Positions 1 to 5,777 of a DNA stretch of 11,766 nt are shown here, piece by piece. Made by a program: the position numbers and the translations under genes. Numbering within the stretch: the first letter of the stretch is position 1; each line of letters opens with the position of its first letter. The stretch lies in the NCBI GenBank assembly GCA_900320815.1, contig ONTY01000082.1, positions 1 through 11,766 of the forward strand, read 5' to 3'. This DNA comes from an uncultured Pseudomonadota bacterium. Its GTDB lineage: Bacteria > Pseudomonadota > Gammaproteobacteria > Burkholderiales > Burkholderiaceae_C. The notes under the pieces are model-generated. The model was not told the origin of the DNA, searched no databases, and saw only the letters and a program-made list of their open reading frames with translations.

Positions 1-1
1 C

Positions 2-598
2 GTTGACGATGTGGATGGCAAGGTGCAGGGGCCTGGAAATGAAAACGGCTTTATTGCCGCCGCTGAAATGGCGCGCGGGCACGCCCTTATCATGCCCATG
101 AAGAAAAACTCCGTCACAGGCGCGTGGGCGGCAGACGCGCCAGGCTGGGGACTGCTGAACCCGGAAAATGGACACCCCGTCAACCCCGTGGCACTGATAA
201 CAGACGAGAAAATTGAAATGACGCCGTGGGAGGTGCAGGATTTTGCGGTGCAAATTGTGCGCGACTATCTGGAGCAGCAGGGTTTTACGCTGATGTCCTG
301 GCAAAGCAACCCGGCGGTCAACCCTTCCATTTGGTTTGTCGGTGAATCCAGGCGGCCTGAATGGGTGGTGGTGCGGGTGGCGAAGTTTCCAGCAAAACGC
401 GCTCCGCGCCCTGCCAATTGGGCAGAAATAGTCGCCAGTTGCTCCCCGACGGGCAGCAGCCTCGGGCACTTTGCTAGCGTGGTTGTGGCCAGCAGCGAGC
501 AATCGTTTTTGTCCGACGATGAAGCGCCGCTGCCGCTGTGGCGCGGCCATGCGCTGATGGTGGATTTCCGCAGGCTGGAAGAGCCGGATGCAGACTGA
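2..598 (+). CDS. Hypothetical protein, 5' end outside the window
   Basis: The reading frame is open from base 2 to the TGA at 596-598. A GTG at 11-13 could serve as a start, but no stop precedes it and no ribosome binding site can be seen, so the gene probably begins upstream. At least 195 residues are visible. There is no signal peptide or membrane segment. The first third is rich in Gly, Ala and Pro and looks loosely ordered. From about residue 70 (TPWEVQDFAVQIV) the sequence has a regular alternation of helix and strand with many Trp residues (for example MSWQSNP, SIWFVG, PEWVVVRV, PLWRGH), which suggests a compact conserved domain. Composition and codon use match the neighbours, so I take it as a real gene. 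I do not recognise the family and assign no function. It ends 95 bases before ispD and may or may not be cotranscribed with it. Confidence 0.7.
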   Translation, partial: VDDVDGKVQGPGNENGFIAAAEMARGHALIMPMKKNSVTGAWAADAPGWGLLNPENGHPVNPVALITDEKIEMTPWEVQDFAVQIVRDYLEQQGFTLMSWQSNPAVNPSIWFVGESRRPEWVVVRVAKFPAKRAPRPANWAEIVASCSPTGSSLGHFASVVVASSEQSFLSDDEAPLPLWRGHALMVDFRRLEEPDAD

Positions 599-631
599 AG
601 AATCTCAATACTCCATTCTTTAACAATTCAC

Positions 632-652
632 TGCCCGCTATTCATGCGGGCA
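632..652. repeat. Small palindrome, copy 1 (REP-like)
   Basis: Perfect 7-bp inverted repeat TGCCCGC / GCGGGCA around a 7-base AT-rich loop, in the gap between the unknown gene and ispD. A closely similar 21-base palindrome lies at 5448-5468 (18 of 21 positions identical). No T run follows on either strand, so it is not a canonical terminator. It may be a small dispersed repeat or an RNA hairpin in the ispD leader. Confidence 0.4.
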
Positions 653-693
653 CTATCACGATACTCTTTGACCACTCTTTTTCTCAAAAAACC

Positions 694-1449
694 ATGCACG
701 CCACCGAACGCTCTGCTGACCCCGCCCTCCCTCGCTGCCACGCCCTGCTGCCGTGCGCCGGGCGCGGGCAGCGCGCGGGTGGCGGCGTGCCCAAGCAGTA
801 TCAAATGCTCGCTGGCGCGCACGTAGTGCAGCACACGCTTGCCGCTTTTGCGCGCGTGCCGCGCATCGCCAGCGTGCTGCTCGTCGTCGCGCCTGGCGAT
901 GAATACGCTGCCAGTCTGCCTGCGGGCACGCACCAAGTGGCGCGCTGCGGCGGCGCCAGTCGTGCCGAGAGCGTTTTCAACGGCTTGCACGCGCTGCTGG
1001 CCGCAGGCGCCGCACCGAATGACTGGGTGCTGGTGCACGACGCAGCGCGCTGCCTGATTACCCCGGCGCTCATTGAACGGCTCATCGATGCCGCGCTGCC
1101 CGACGCTTGTGGCGCGCTGCTGGCGCTGCCGCTGGCCGACACGCTCAAAAAAGCGCGGAGCGCAGAGGCGCCACCGCGCGTGCACGCCACTTTGGAGCGC
1201 GAAGGCAAATGGCTGGCGCAAACGCCGCAAATGTTTCGCATTGGCGCGTTGCGTGCGGCGCTGTGCGCGCACCAGGCCGCGGGCTTTGCCGGCATCACCG
1301 ATGAAGCCAGTGCGATGGAGGCGGCAGGGCACGCGCCGCTGCTCGTGCCAGGCAGCGCGCACAATTTCAAACTTACCTATCCCGAAGACTTCGCGCTGGC
1401 CGCCGCAGTGCTGCGCGCCCGCGCTGCGCCACAAGGAGCACAGCCATGA
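694..1449 (+). CDS. ispD: 2-C-methyl-D-erythritol 4-phosphate cytidylyltransferase
   Basis: IspD joins CTP and 2-C-methyl-D-erythritol 4-phosphate to give CDP-methylerythritol, the third step of the cytoplasmic MEP isoprenoid pathway. The protein has 251 residues, close to the usual 230-240. The nucleotide-binding start is present (PCAGRGQR at 20-27, then PKQY at 33-36; R27 and K34 correspond to the catalytic Arg and Lys of the family). It is followed by GG-x-x-R-x-x-SV-x-NGL at 86-98, VLVHDAAR at 112-119 with the metal-binding D116, TPQMFR, a TDEAS motif and a C-terminal FKLTYPED. Residue 120 is Cys where the family usually has Pro. The open frame extends upstream to 538, but the ATG at 694 leaves a normal short N-terminus; no clear Shine-Dalgarno precedes it, only T- and A-rich sequence. 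Its stop overlaps the ispF start (ATGA), so the two are translationally coupled. Confidence 0.95.
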   Translation: MHATERSADPALPRCHALLPCAGRGQRAGGGVPKQYQMLAGAHVVQHTLAAFARVPRIASVLLVVAPGDEYAASLPAGTHQVARCGGASRAESVFNGLHALLAAGAAPNDWVLVHDAARCLITPALIERLIDAALPDACGALLALPLADTLKKARSAEAPPRVHATLEREGKWLAQTPQMFRIGALRAALCAHQAAGFAGITDEASAMEAAGHAPLLVPGSAHNFKLTYPEDFALAAAVLRARAAPQGAQP

Positions 1450-1952
1450 GCCAACACTTGACCGTTCCCGCCACCTACGCCTTTCGCGTAGGCGAAGGCT
1501 GGGACGTACACCCCCTCGTTCCCGGGCGCCCGCTGATACTGGGCGGCGTGCGCATCAAACACACACACGGGCTGGCCGGCCACTCAGACGCTGACGTGCT
1601 CATGCACGCTGTCATTGACGCCATTCTTGGTGCCGCTGGCCTGGGCGACATCGGGCGCATGTTTCCAGACACCGATGCGCGCTGGCGCGGTGCGGACTCC
1701 GCCGTGATGCTGGCCGAGGTCGCGCGGCGCGTGGCCGCCGCTGGCTGGCGCGTAGGCAATGTGGACAGCACCGTGATTGCCCAGGAGCCGCGCCTGGCGC
1801 CACACCTGCGCGCAATGGCCGAGTGCATCGCCGGGGCGCTGGAACTGGGCGAAAGCCATGTGAACGTGAAAGCCAAAACCGCCGAACACCTCGGCCCCGT
1901 GGGGCAAAAGCTCTGCATTGAAGCGCGGGCAGTGGCGCTGCTGTATGAATAA
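1446..1952 (+). CDS. ispF: 2-C-methyl-D-erythritol 2,4-cyclodiphosphate synthase
   Basis: IspF cyclises CDP-methylerythritol 2-phosphate to methylerythritol cyclodiphosphate with loss of CMP, the fifth MEP-pathway step, and acts as a soluble homotrimer. The 168-residue length is slightly above the usual 155-160. The N-terminal motif GEGWDVH carries metal ligands D20 and H22, and LMHA gives the third ligand H54. HSDAD (46-50), [11 protein letters not shown] (67-77), [11 protein letters not shown] (105-115), [11 protein letters not shown] (140-150) and the C-terminal ARAVALL are all family signatures. AAGGAG at 1433-1438, seven bases before the ATG, fixes the start. The ATGA overlap with ispD implies one transcript and coupled translation. 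A strong terminator follows 18 bases after the stop. Confidence 0.97.
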   Translation: MSQHLTVPATYAFRVGEGWDVHPLVPGRPLILGGVRIKHTHGLAGHSDADVLMHAVIDAILGAAGLGDIGRMFPDTDARWRGADSAVMLAEVARRVAAAGWRVGNVDSTVIAQEPRLAPHLRAMAECIAGALELGESHVNVKAKTAEHLGPVGQKLCIEARAVALLYE

Positions 1953-1970
1953 ATGCGCCGCGCAGACAAG

Positions 1971-1999
1971 AAAACGCCGCCAGCAGGCGGCGTTTTTTT
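1971..1999 (+). terminator. Rho-independent terminator of ispDF
   Basis: Stem AAAACGCCGCC (1971-1981), loop AGCA, stem GGCGGCGTTTT (1986-1996) continuing into a seven-T run at 1993-1999. It lies 18 bases after the ispF stop. The A run at the left end means it could also work in the opposite direction, against transcription arriving from the right. Confidence 0.93.
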
Positions 2000-2002
2000 A
2001 TA

Positions 2003-2280
2003 TGTTGAGCACCTTTCAGTTTGCTGCCCGGGCTATCGTGCTCATGCGCGGACTGCCGGCCAGAGGACATGTATTTTTCCACCCCAAAAATAAAACCATC
2101 CTCCCCGGCACCGTTGGCCAGAGCGCGCAGCCAGTGCACCGTCTTTGCGTGCGGGCAGCGCAGCAACGCTTCGGGCGTGCCGGCAAACACCACAAGCTGC
2201 CCTTTGGGAATATTGAGGGTGATGCTTTTCAGATTGTTTTCCGAGGCGCCAATGATTTCAATCTGGTCAGGCTGCGTATC
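2003..2280 (-). pseudogene. Remnant of a UvrA-like ABC ATPase gene with internal deletion
   Basis: Read on the minus strand from about 2280, the frame gives IEIIGASENNLKSITL, then NIPKGQLVVFAG. This matches the opening strand of UvrA and short UvrA-like ATPases (I-x-x-GA-x-x-NNLK-x-I-x-L-x-IPKG-x-L-x-V-x-x-G). There the family should continue VSGSGKSS, the Walker A loop. Instead the sequence runs into TPEALLRCPHAKTVHWL, which resembles the GTPE tail near the C-terminus of UvrA proteins. I infer that almost the whole gene between the two ends was deleted, perhaps through the similar VVFAG and VxAG segments at both junctions. No start codon is visible before the gor terminator at 2284, and the frame has no stop until it enters antisense ispF, both as expected of a dead remnant. 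The N-terminal match is convincing; the C-terminal match is weaker. The rest could be unrelated sequence. Confidence 0.5.
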
Positions 2281-2283
2281 CCT

Positions 2284-2323
2284 AAAAAAAACTCCGTGGC
2301 GTGCGCGATGCAGGCCACGGAGT
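2284..2323 (-). terminator. Rho-independent terminator of gor
   Basis: On the minus strand a 10-bp perfect stem (ACTCCGTGGC pairing with GCCACGGAGT, 2314-2323 and 2291-2300) is followed by a run of T (plus-strand A run 2284-2291). The 13-base loop can form an extra TGC/GCA pairing. It lies 32 bases past the gor stop. On the + strand no T run follows the stem. Confidence 0.92.
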
Positions 2324-2355
2324 ATACAAAATGTTTCTGCTGCTGAACAGGGTTT

Positions 2356-3744
2356 TTATCGCCGCGCTACGTCGCGCATGGTGACGAATTCTTCGGCGCT
2401 GCTGGGGTGGATGCCGATGGTGGCGTCAAACTGCGCTTTTGTGGCGCCGGCTTTCATGGCCACAGCAAAACCCTGGGTAATTTCGGCAGCGTCCGGCCCG
2501 GCCATGTGCAGACCAATGACGCGGTCGGTCGCATCGTCCACAATGAGTTTCATCAGCGTGCGTTCGCTGCTGCCAGAAATGGTGTGAACCAGCGGGCGAA
2601 ACTCGCTGCGGTACACGCGAATGGCGCGTCCACCTTTGCGTGCCTGTTCTTCTGTCAGTCCCACAGTGCCAATGGGCGGGTGCGTAAACACGGCGGACGG
2701 GATATTGTCATAATCCATGTGGCGCGGCGTTTTGCCCTCTGCTGCGCCAAACAGTGCATCGACCAGCGTCATGGCTTCTGCCAGCGCCACCGGGGTGAGT
2801 GCCTTGCGTCCAACCACATCGCCAATGGCATAAATGCCGGACACGCTGCTTTCAAAATGTTCATCCACTTCAATGGCGCCGCCTTTGGTCAATTTCACGC
2901 CGAGTTGTTCCAGCCCCAGGCCGTCCAGATTGGGGCGGCGCCCGGTGGCGGAGAGCACGGCATCCGCTTCCACAGTTTCGCCATCACTCAACTGCACCTG
3001 CAGGACATTTTCTTTTTGCATGATTTTAACAATATCGCTGTGCAGGCGGATGCTGACGCCGTGCGCCTGCAGTTGCGCGGCAATATGGGCGCGGATTTCA
3101 TCATCAAAACCGCGCAGAATCTGCTCGCCGCGATAGGCGAGCGTGACCTGAGCGCCCAGTCCGTTGAAAATACTTGCCATTTCACAGCCGATATAGCCGC
3201 CGCCCGCCACAAGCAGGCGACGCGGAAATGTGGGCAGGTCAAAAATATCGTTTGATGTGATGGCGAGTTCGCGCCCCTCAAAATCGGGCACAAAGGGCGT
3301 GCCGCCCGTGGCAATCAAAATGCGCTGCGCGCGTGCCTGTGTGGTGCTGCCGTCTGGTGCGGCAATTTCTACGGTGTGTGCGTCCAGCAGCCGTGCGCGT
3401 CCGGCAAAGCGCGCGACGCCTGCCAGCAGATTTTCATAAATGCCATTCAGGCGGCTGATTTCCTTGGCGCGTGCGGTTTTCAGTGCCTCCCAGTCCAGCG
3501 CAGGCGCTTGTGGCAAGCGCCAGCCGTAGCCGCGCGCATCCTGAAAACTTTCGGCGTAATGCGCCGCGTAGCTGTAGATTTTTTTCGGAATACAGCCCAC
3601 ATTCACGCAGGTGCCGCCCATACGCGCGCATTCGGCCAGCGCCACACGCGCGCCGCGTGCCGCTCCCCTACGCGCGGCGCGCACGCCGCCAGAGCCGCCG
3701 CCGATGATGAAAAGCTCATAGTCAAATACGGTGCTGCCGTTCAT
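2356..3744 (-). CDS. gor: Glutathione-disulfide reductase
   Basis: Glutathione reductase is a cytoplasmic FAD flavoprotein homodimer that reduces glutathione disulfide with NADPH. The protein is 462 residues, normal for the family (about 450). It has the FAD-binding GGGSGG (15-20), the redox disulfide in GGTCVNVGC (C46 and C51) followed by IPKK, an NADPH-binding GGGYIGCE, and then YRGEQILRGFD, whose two Arg residues are the pattern used to bind the NADPH 2'-phosphate. The second FAD contact is YAIGDV. HPPIGTVGLTE and the C-terminal IGIHPSSAEEFVT (H446 and E451, the proton-transfer pair) separate it from plain lipoamide or mercuric reductases. The open frame runs upstream to 3960, but the ATG at 3744 with AGGAG six bases before it is the clear start; the extension is antisense to nothing real and crosses vapC. 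It is a single-gene unit with its own terminator. A promoter within 3745-3838 is expected but I could not define it. Confidence 0.95.
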   Translation of the reverse strand: MNGSTVFDYELFIIGGGSGGVRAARRGAARGARVALAECARMGGTCVNVGCIPKKIYSYAAHYAESFQDARGYGWRLPQAPALDWEALKTARAKEISRLNGIYENLLAGVARFAGRARLLDAHTVEIAAPDGSTTQARAQRILIATGGTPFVPDFEGRELAITSNDIFDLPTFPRRLLVAGGGYIGCEMASIFNGLGAQVTLAYRGEQILRGFDDEIRAHIAAQLQAHGVSIRLHSDIVKIMQKENVLQVQLSDGETVEADAVLSATGRRPNLDGLGLEQLGVKLTKGGAIEVDEHFESSVSGIYAIGDVVGRKALTPVALAEAMTLVDALFGAAEGKTPRHMDYDNIPSAVFTHPPIGTVGLTEEQARKGGRAIRVYRSEFRPLVHTISGSSERTLMKLIVDDATDRVIGLHMAGPDAAEITQGFAVAMKAGATKAQFDATIGIHPSSAEEFVTMRDVARR

Positions 3745-3750
3745 GTTTTG

Positions 3751-3755
3751 CTCCT
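3751..3755 (-). promoter_or_regulatory. Ribosome binding site of gor
   Basis: AGGAG on the minus strand, six bases before the ATG at 3744. It decides the start against the 72-codon longer open frame. Confidence 0.85.
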
Positions 3756-3838
3756 GTGCAATAGGGGAATGGAAAGACGCCAGTGTAGGCAGGTGCAGCA
3801 GGGCGGGCGTGCGGGCGGCGCGCAAATCCGTGCGGCGG

Positions 3839-4215
3839 TTATGGCGTTTCGTCGCCGTCTGGCTGCGCCCAGTTTTCCAGATGCAAGCCGTCGGCCTGCA
3901 TCTTGGCAAAGTCCCTGGTGGTGAGCAGTGGTACACCAAGCGCAATGGCATCGGCGGCAATCAGGCGGTCAAACGCGCGAGCGCGCTGCGGGTACTTGCA
4001 CGAGAGTCGGGTATAGATTTCTGCCGCCTCCTGCGGGAAGGACAGGATGGAGAGGTAGTCGGCAAAGCCGCTGGCGTCAAAGTTGTTGGCTTCGGCACCC
4101 ACGCAGTATTCGCGCCCCAGGTGACGGTGCTGATGGCAATTTTCCTTATCACCACTGACGAGAGCTTGTTGGTCGCGTAGATGAGGATGTTGGCATCAAG
4201 CATGACGTGAATCAC
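3839..4215 (-). pseudogene. vapC: Frameshifted VapC-family PIN-domain ribonuclease toxin
   Basis: VapC toxins are PIN-domain ribonucleases, normally held in check by a VapB antitoxin encoded just upstream. Here the N-terminal part (from a GTG at 4215 with GGAG eight bases before it) reads MIHVMLDANILIYATNK and ISTVTW. The rest is in another frame: REYCVGAE, then LSFPQEAAEIY, FDRLIAADAIALGVPLLTTRD and GLHLENW, ending TAA at 3839-3841. One extra G in the G run at 4115-4118 (five instead of four) would join the two frames into a 125-residue protein. That protein would keep all four PIN acidic residues (D7, E36, D83, D102). Either the gene is inactivated by a one-base deletion in a homopolymer or the sequence has an error there. 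The stretch between D7 and ISTVT is a few residues shorter than usual. No antitoxin gene can be recognised upstream; the ankyrin gene starts there on the other strand. Confidence 0.85.
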
Positions 4216-4302
4216 GCGAAGTTCTCCGATATGTTATTACGGTGCCTGTTCGTGTACAAACGGCGCAGCACGGTACACTGCACCCAAAGTCTGGAAAAAC
4301 TG

Positions 4303-4309
4303 AAAGGAG
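4303..4309 (+). promoter_or_regulatory. Ribosome binding site of the ankyrin gene
   Basis: AAAGGAG eight bases before the ATG at 4318. It decides the start; the open frame itself reaches back to a GTG at 4207 that would overlap vapC head-to-head and has no such site. Confidence 0.85.
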
Positions 4310-4317
4310 TGGCATTG

Positions 4318-5295
4318 ATGCCTTTTTTCAAAAATCTGTTTGGAGCCAACCATAAACTACGTGCCGCTGCGCGTGCGGGGGATGTTTCAGCAGTGCAAAA
4401 ATGGCTGGCAGCGGGTGCGGATATTAATGCGGGTAATGTGATGGGAGACACGGCGCTGATTGCTGCTGCGGAAAAAGGGCGGGTGGAGGTGCTGCGGCGG
4501 CTGCTGGAAAAAGGCGCAGACGTGAATGCCACCAACCGCCTGCGGCAAACAGCGTTGATGTGCGCTGCGGCTCATGATGGCACGGAAACAGCGGCACCTG
4601 TTTTGATTGCAGCGGGCGCACGACTGGATGATGTTGATGCACTCAACGTGACGGCTCTGCTGCTTGCTGTGCATAAAAGACGCGCCAAAATGGTGAGCAG
4701 CCTGGTTGCAGCGGGCGCCGCTCTGGACGCTACCAATAAACGCGGGCAAACGGCGTTGATGCTGGCGGCGTTTCATGGCTATACAGATATTGCGGCAAGC
4801 CTGTTGGCGGCGGGGGCAAATGCAGACAAGGCCGACAAAAATGGAATCACGGCACTGATGTGTGCCACATACAAGGGGCACACAGATATTGTGGCGCATA
4901 TTTTGCAGGCTGGGGCGAATGTGGATGCGGTGGAGAAAACCGGGCAAACGGTGCTGATGCACGCCATATTCCTGGGTCGGAAAGATATTGTGACACGCCT
5001 GCTGGCGGCGGGTGCCAATGTGAATGTGGAAGACAGTATGGGGCAAACGGCGCTGGTGTTTGCTGCTGATAAGGGATACGAGGATATTGCACGGCAGCTT
5101 GTGGCGGCGGGCGCCTACGTTATCGGGCGGCATGGACAGGCAGCGCGCAAGGCGGCGATGAAAAAGGGTTATACAGCCATCGCCAAAATCATCAGCCCTA
5201 TGTATGGGGAAAAATTCAAAGTAGCGCTTGTGGAAAGCGGTAAAACGCTTGGAAATACAGACGATAATAATCAGAAAAATCTGGACGATAGGTGA
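4318..5295 (+). CDS. Ankyrin-repeat protein, cytoplasmic
   Basis: A 325-residue protein made almost wholly of ankyrin repeats with a 33-residue period. Typical units read GQTALM, then AA, G, DI, LL, AAGAN. Repeats fall at about 12-40, 41-73, 74-107 (34 residues), 108-140, 141-173, 174-206, 207-239, 240-271 and a weaker ninth at 272-300. The tail of about 25 residues is polar and Asn/Asp-rich. No signal peptide or membrane helix is present; the N-terminus MPFFKNLFG is a short amphipathic cap. Ankyrin arrays bind other proteins, and nothing in the sequence names the partner or an enzymatic activity. A solitary gene with its own Shine-Dalgarno, it stands between broken vapC and the cyd operon on the opposite strand. 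The TACACT at 4274-4279 is a possible -10 element but has no good -35. Bacterial ankyrin proteins are sometimes linked to oxidative stress, and nearby gor and cyd genes would fit, but that is only suggestion. Confidence 0.92.
   Translation: MPFFKNLFGANHKLRAAARAGDVSAVQKWLAAGADINAGNVMGDTALIAAAEKGRVEVLRRLLEKGADVNATNRLRQTALMCAAAHDGTETAAPVLIAAGARLDDVDALNVTALLLAVHKRRAKMVSSLVAAGAALDATNKRGQTALMLAAFHGYTDIAASLLAAGANADKADKNGITALMCATYKGHTDIVAHILQAGANVDAVEKTGQTVLMHAIFLGRKDIVTRLLAAGANVNVEDSMGQTALVFAADKGYEDIARQLVAAGAYVIGRHGQAARKAAMKKGYTAIAKIISPMYGEKFKVALVESGKTLGNTDDNNQKNLDDR
4543..5058 (+). repeat. DNA-level repeats inside the ankyrin gene
   Basis: The segment GGGCAAACGG followed by YGYTGRTG recurs at 4744, 4942 and 5041, at exact multiples of 99 bases, with a slightly diverged copy (CGGCAAACAG) at 4543. 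Each encodes the GQTALM/V start of an ankyrin unit (RQTALM in the diverged copy). Retention of identity at DNA level suggests duplication or gene conversion among units. Confidence 0.75.
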
Positions 5296-5299
5296 AGAA

Positions 5300-5389
5300 A
5301 TGTTGGGCGATGCGCGAGAAACGCGAACAGGCAAAACATCATTTTTGCGCTGGCTCGGGGCTGCCTTTGCCGCGCTGTTTCAATCTTGA
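5300..5389 (+). CDS. Possible 29-residue small protein
   Basis: An ATG four bases after the ankyrin stop opens a frame of 29 codons plus TGA. AGGTGAAG precedes the ATG by only three bases, so the ribosome site is poor, though coupling with the preceding gene is possible. The product begins with charged residues (MLGDARETRTGK) and ends with a hydrophobic, amphipathic stretch (FLRWLGAAFAALFQS), as in some small membrane-associated peptides. A frame this short can arise by chance; the only support is its position and the non-random layout of charge and hydrophobicity. Confidence 0.22.
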   Translation: MLGDARETRTGKTSFLRWLGAAFAALFQS

Positions 5390-5447
5390 ACCGGGTGTTG
5401 GGTGGGTTGGCGGAGTGTTTCATATACCCCATGACTCTTATCTTTGT

Positions 5448-5468
5448 TGCCCGTAATTTATGCGGGCA
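5448..5468. repeat. Small palindrome, copy 2 (REP-like)
   Basis: Inverted repeat TGCCCG / CGGGCA (6 bp) around a 9-base AT-rich loop. It differs from the element at 632-652 at three of 21 positions (7, 8 and 12), one of which shortens the stem by a pair. It too is intergenic, with no T run. Confidence 0.4.
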
Positions 5469-5582
5469 TCCAAATGCGATGGGTGGCAGTATCGGGTAGA
5501 TGGCTCTTGTAACCGCCCTTTTCAGGATGCACACACTGCAAGGGCTGCCTCTACAGAAACTTGTGCTCGCATCGCGAAGAAC

Positions 5583-5615
5583 AAAAAAGGCCGGGCAGCG
5601 TGTGTGCCCGGCCTT
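5583..5615 (-). terminator. Rho-independent terminator of the cyd operon
   Basis: On the minus strand AAGGCCGGGC pairs perfectly with GCCCGGCCTT across a 9-base loop (10-bp stem; plus-strand arms 5587-5596 and 5606-5615). The stem runs into a six-T tract (plus-strand A run 5583-5588). It lies about 40 bases past the cydX stop and closes the operon. Confidence 0.93.
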
Positions 5616-5654
5616 GTGCCTTGTTGTCAGCGCGTATGCGCTGTGCGGCTTGTG

Positions 5655-5753
5655 CTATTTACGATTGTCAAACTCGCTTTCATAACGCTTGGCGCGCGAA
5701 AGTGCAAAGCGTGTGACGAGCAGCAGGAAGATGATCCAGAGGATATACCACAT
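5655..5753 (-). CDS. cydX: Cytochrome bd-I oxidase small subunit CydX
   Basis: A 32-residue protein starting MWYILWIIFLLLV and ending with a charged tail (SRAKRYESEF and a terminal Lys). CydX is a single-helix membrane subunit that packs against CydA and stabilises the haem groups of cytochrome bd. The MWY start followed by a Trp and one membrane helix, then a polar tail containing YE, is the usual CydX pattern; the E. coli protein has 37 residues. AAAGGAG lies nine bases before the ATG. It begins 24 bases after the cydB stop and is followed directly by the operon terminator. It is short enough that automated gene calling often omits it. Confidence 0.9.
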   Translation of the reverse strand: MWYILWIIFLLLVTRFALSRAKRYESEFDNRK

Positions 5754-5762
5754 GGTGCGTTT

Positions 5763-5769
5763 CTCCTTT
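5763..5769 (-). promoter_or_regulatory. Ribosome binding site of cydX
   Basis: AAAGGAG on the minus strand, nine bases before the ATG at 5753. It supports translation of this 32-codon gene. Confidence 0.85.
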
Positions 5770-5777
5770 CCTTTGGG

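Larger units (their letters stand above)
5296..5582. other. Gap between the ankyrin gene and the cyd terminator
   Basis: No recognisable conserved gene. It holds a possible 29-residue ORF just after the ankyrin gene (5300-5389) and a second copy of the small palindrome (5448-5468). No clear Rho-independent terminator for the ankyrin gene was found here; the stem of the cyd terminator at 5587-5615 lacks a T run on the + strand but could still slow transcription. The remaining bases (5469-5582) show nothing I can support. Confidence 0.6.

Noticed and set aside
632..652. Terminator for the first gene
   Set aside because: The hairpin has a 7-bp stem but no T run on either strand.
538..693. N-terminal extension of ispD to an upstream ATG
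   Set aside because: It would overlap the preceding gene in another frame and add 52 residues with no counterpart in IspD; the ATG at 694 gives normal length.
628..1434. Minus-strand open frame (268 codons) opposite ispD
   Set aside because: Antisense to a certain gene, Arg/Gln/Cys-rich composition, no recognisable motif.
1918..2346. Plus-strand open frame of 142 codons over the ispF terminator
   Set aside because: It runs through the ispDF terminator and over the gor terminator, starts inside ispF, and shows no family motif; the minus strand carries the better coding signal.
2407..3255. Plus-strand open frame (282 codons) opposite gor
   Set aside because: Shadow of glutathione reductase, no independent evidence.
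4543..5058. CRISPR-like regular repeats
   Set aside because: The 99-base periodicity is explained by in-frame ankyrin units of 33 residues.
5310..5456. 48-codon + strand frame after the ankyrin gene
   Set aside because: It overlaps the better-placed 29-codon frame, has no ribosome site, its product is Cys/Gly/Pro-rich without pattern, and it ends inside the palindrome.
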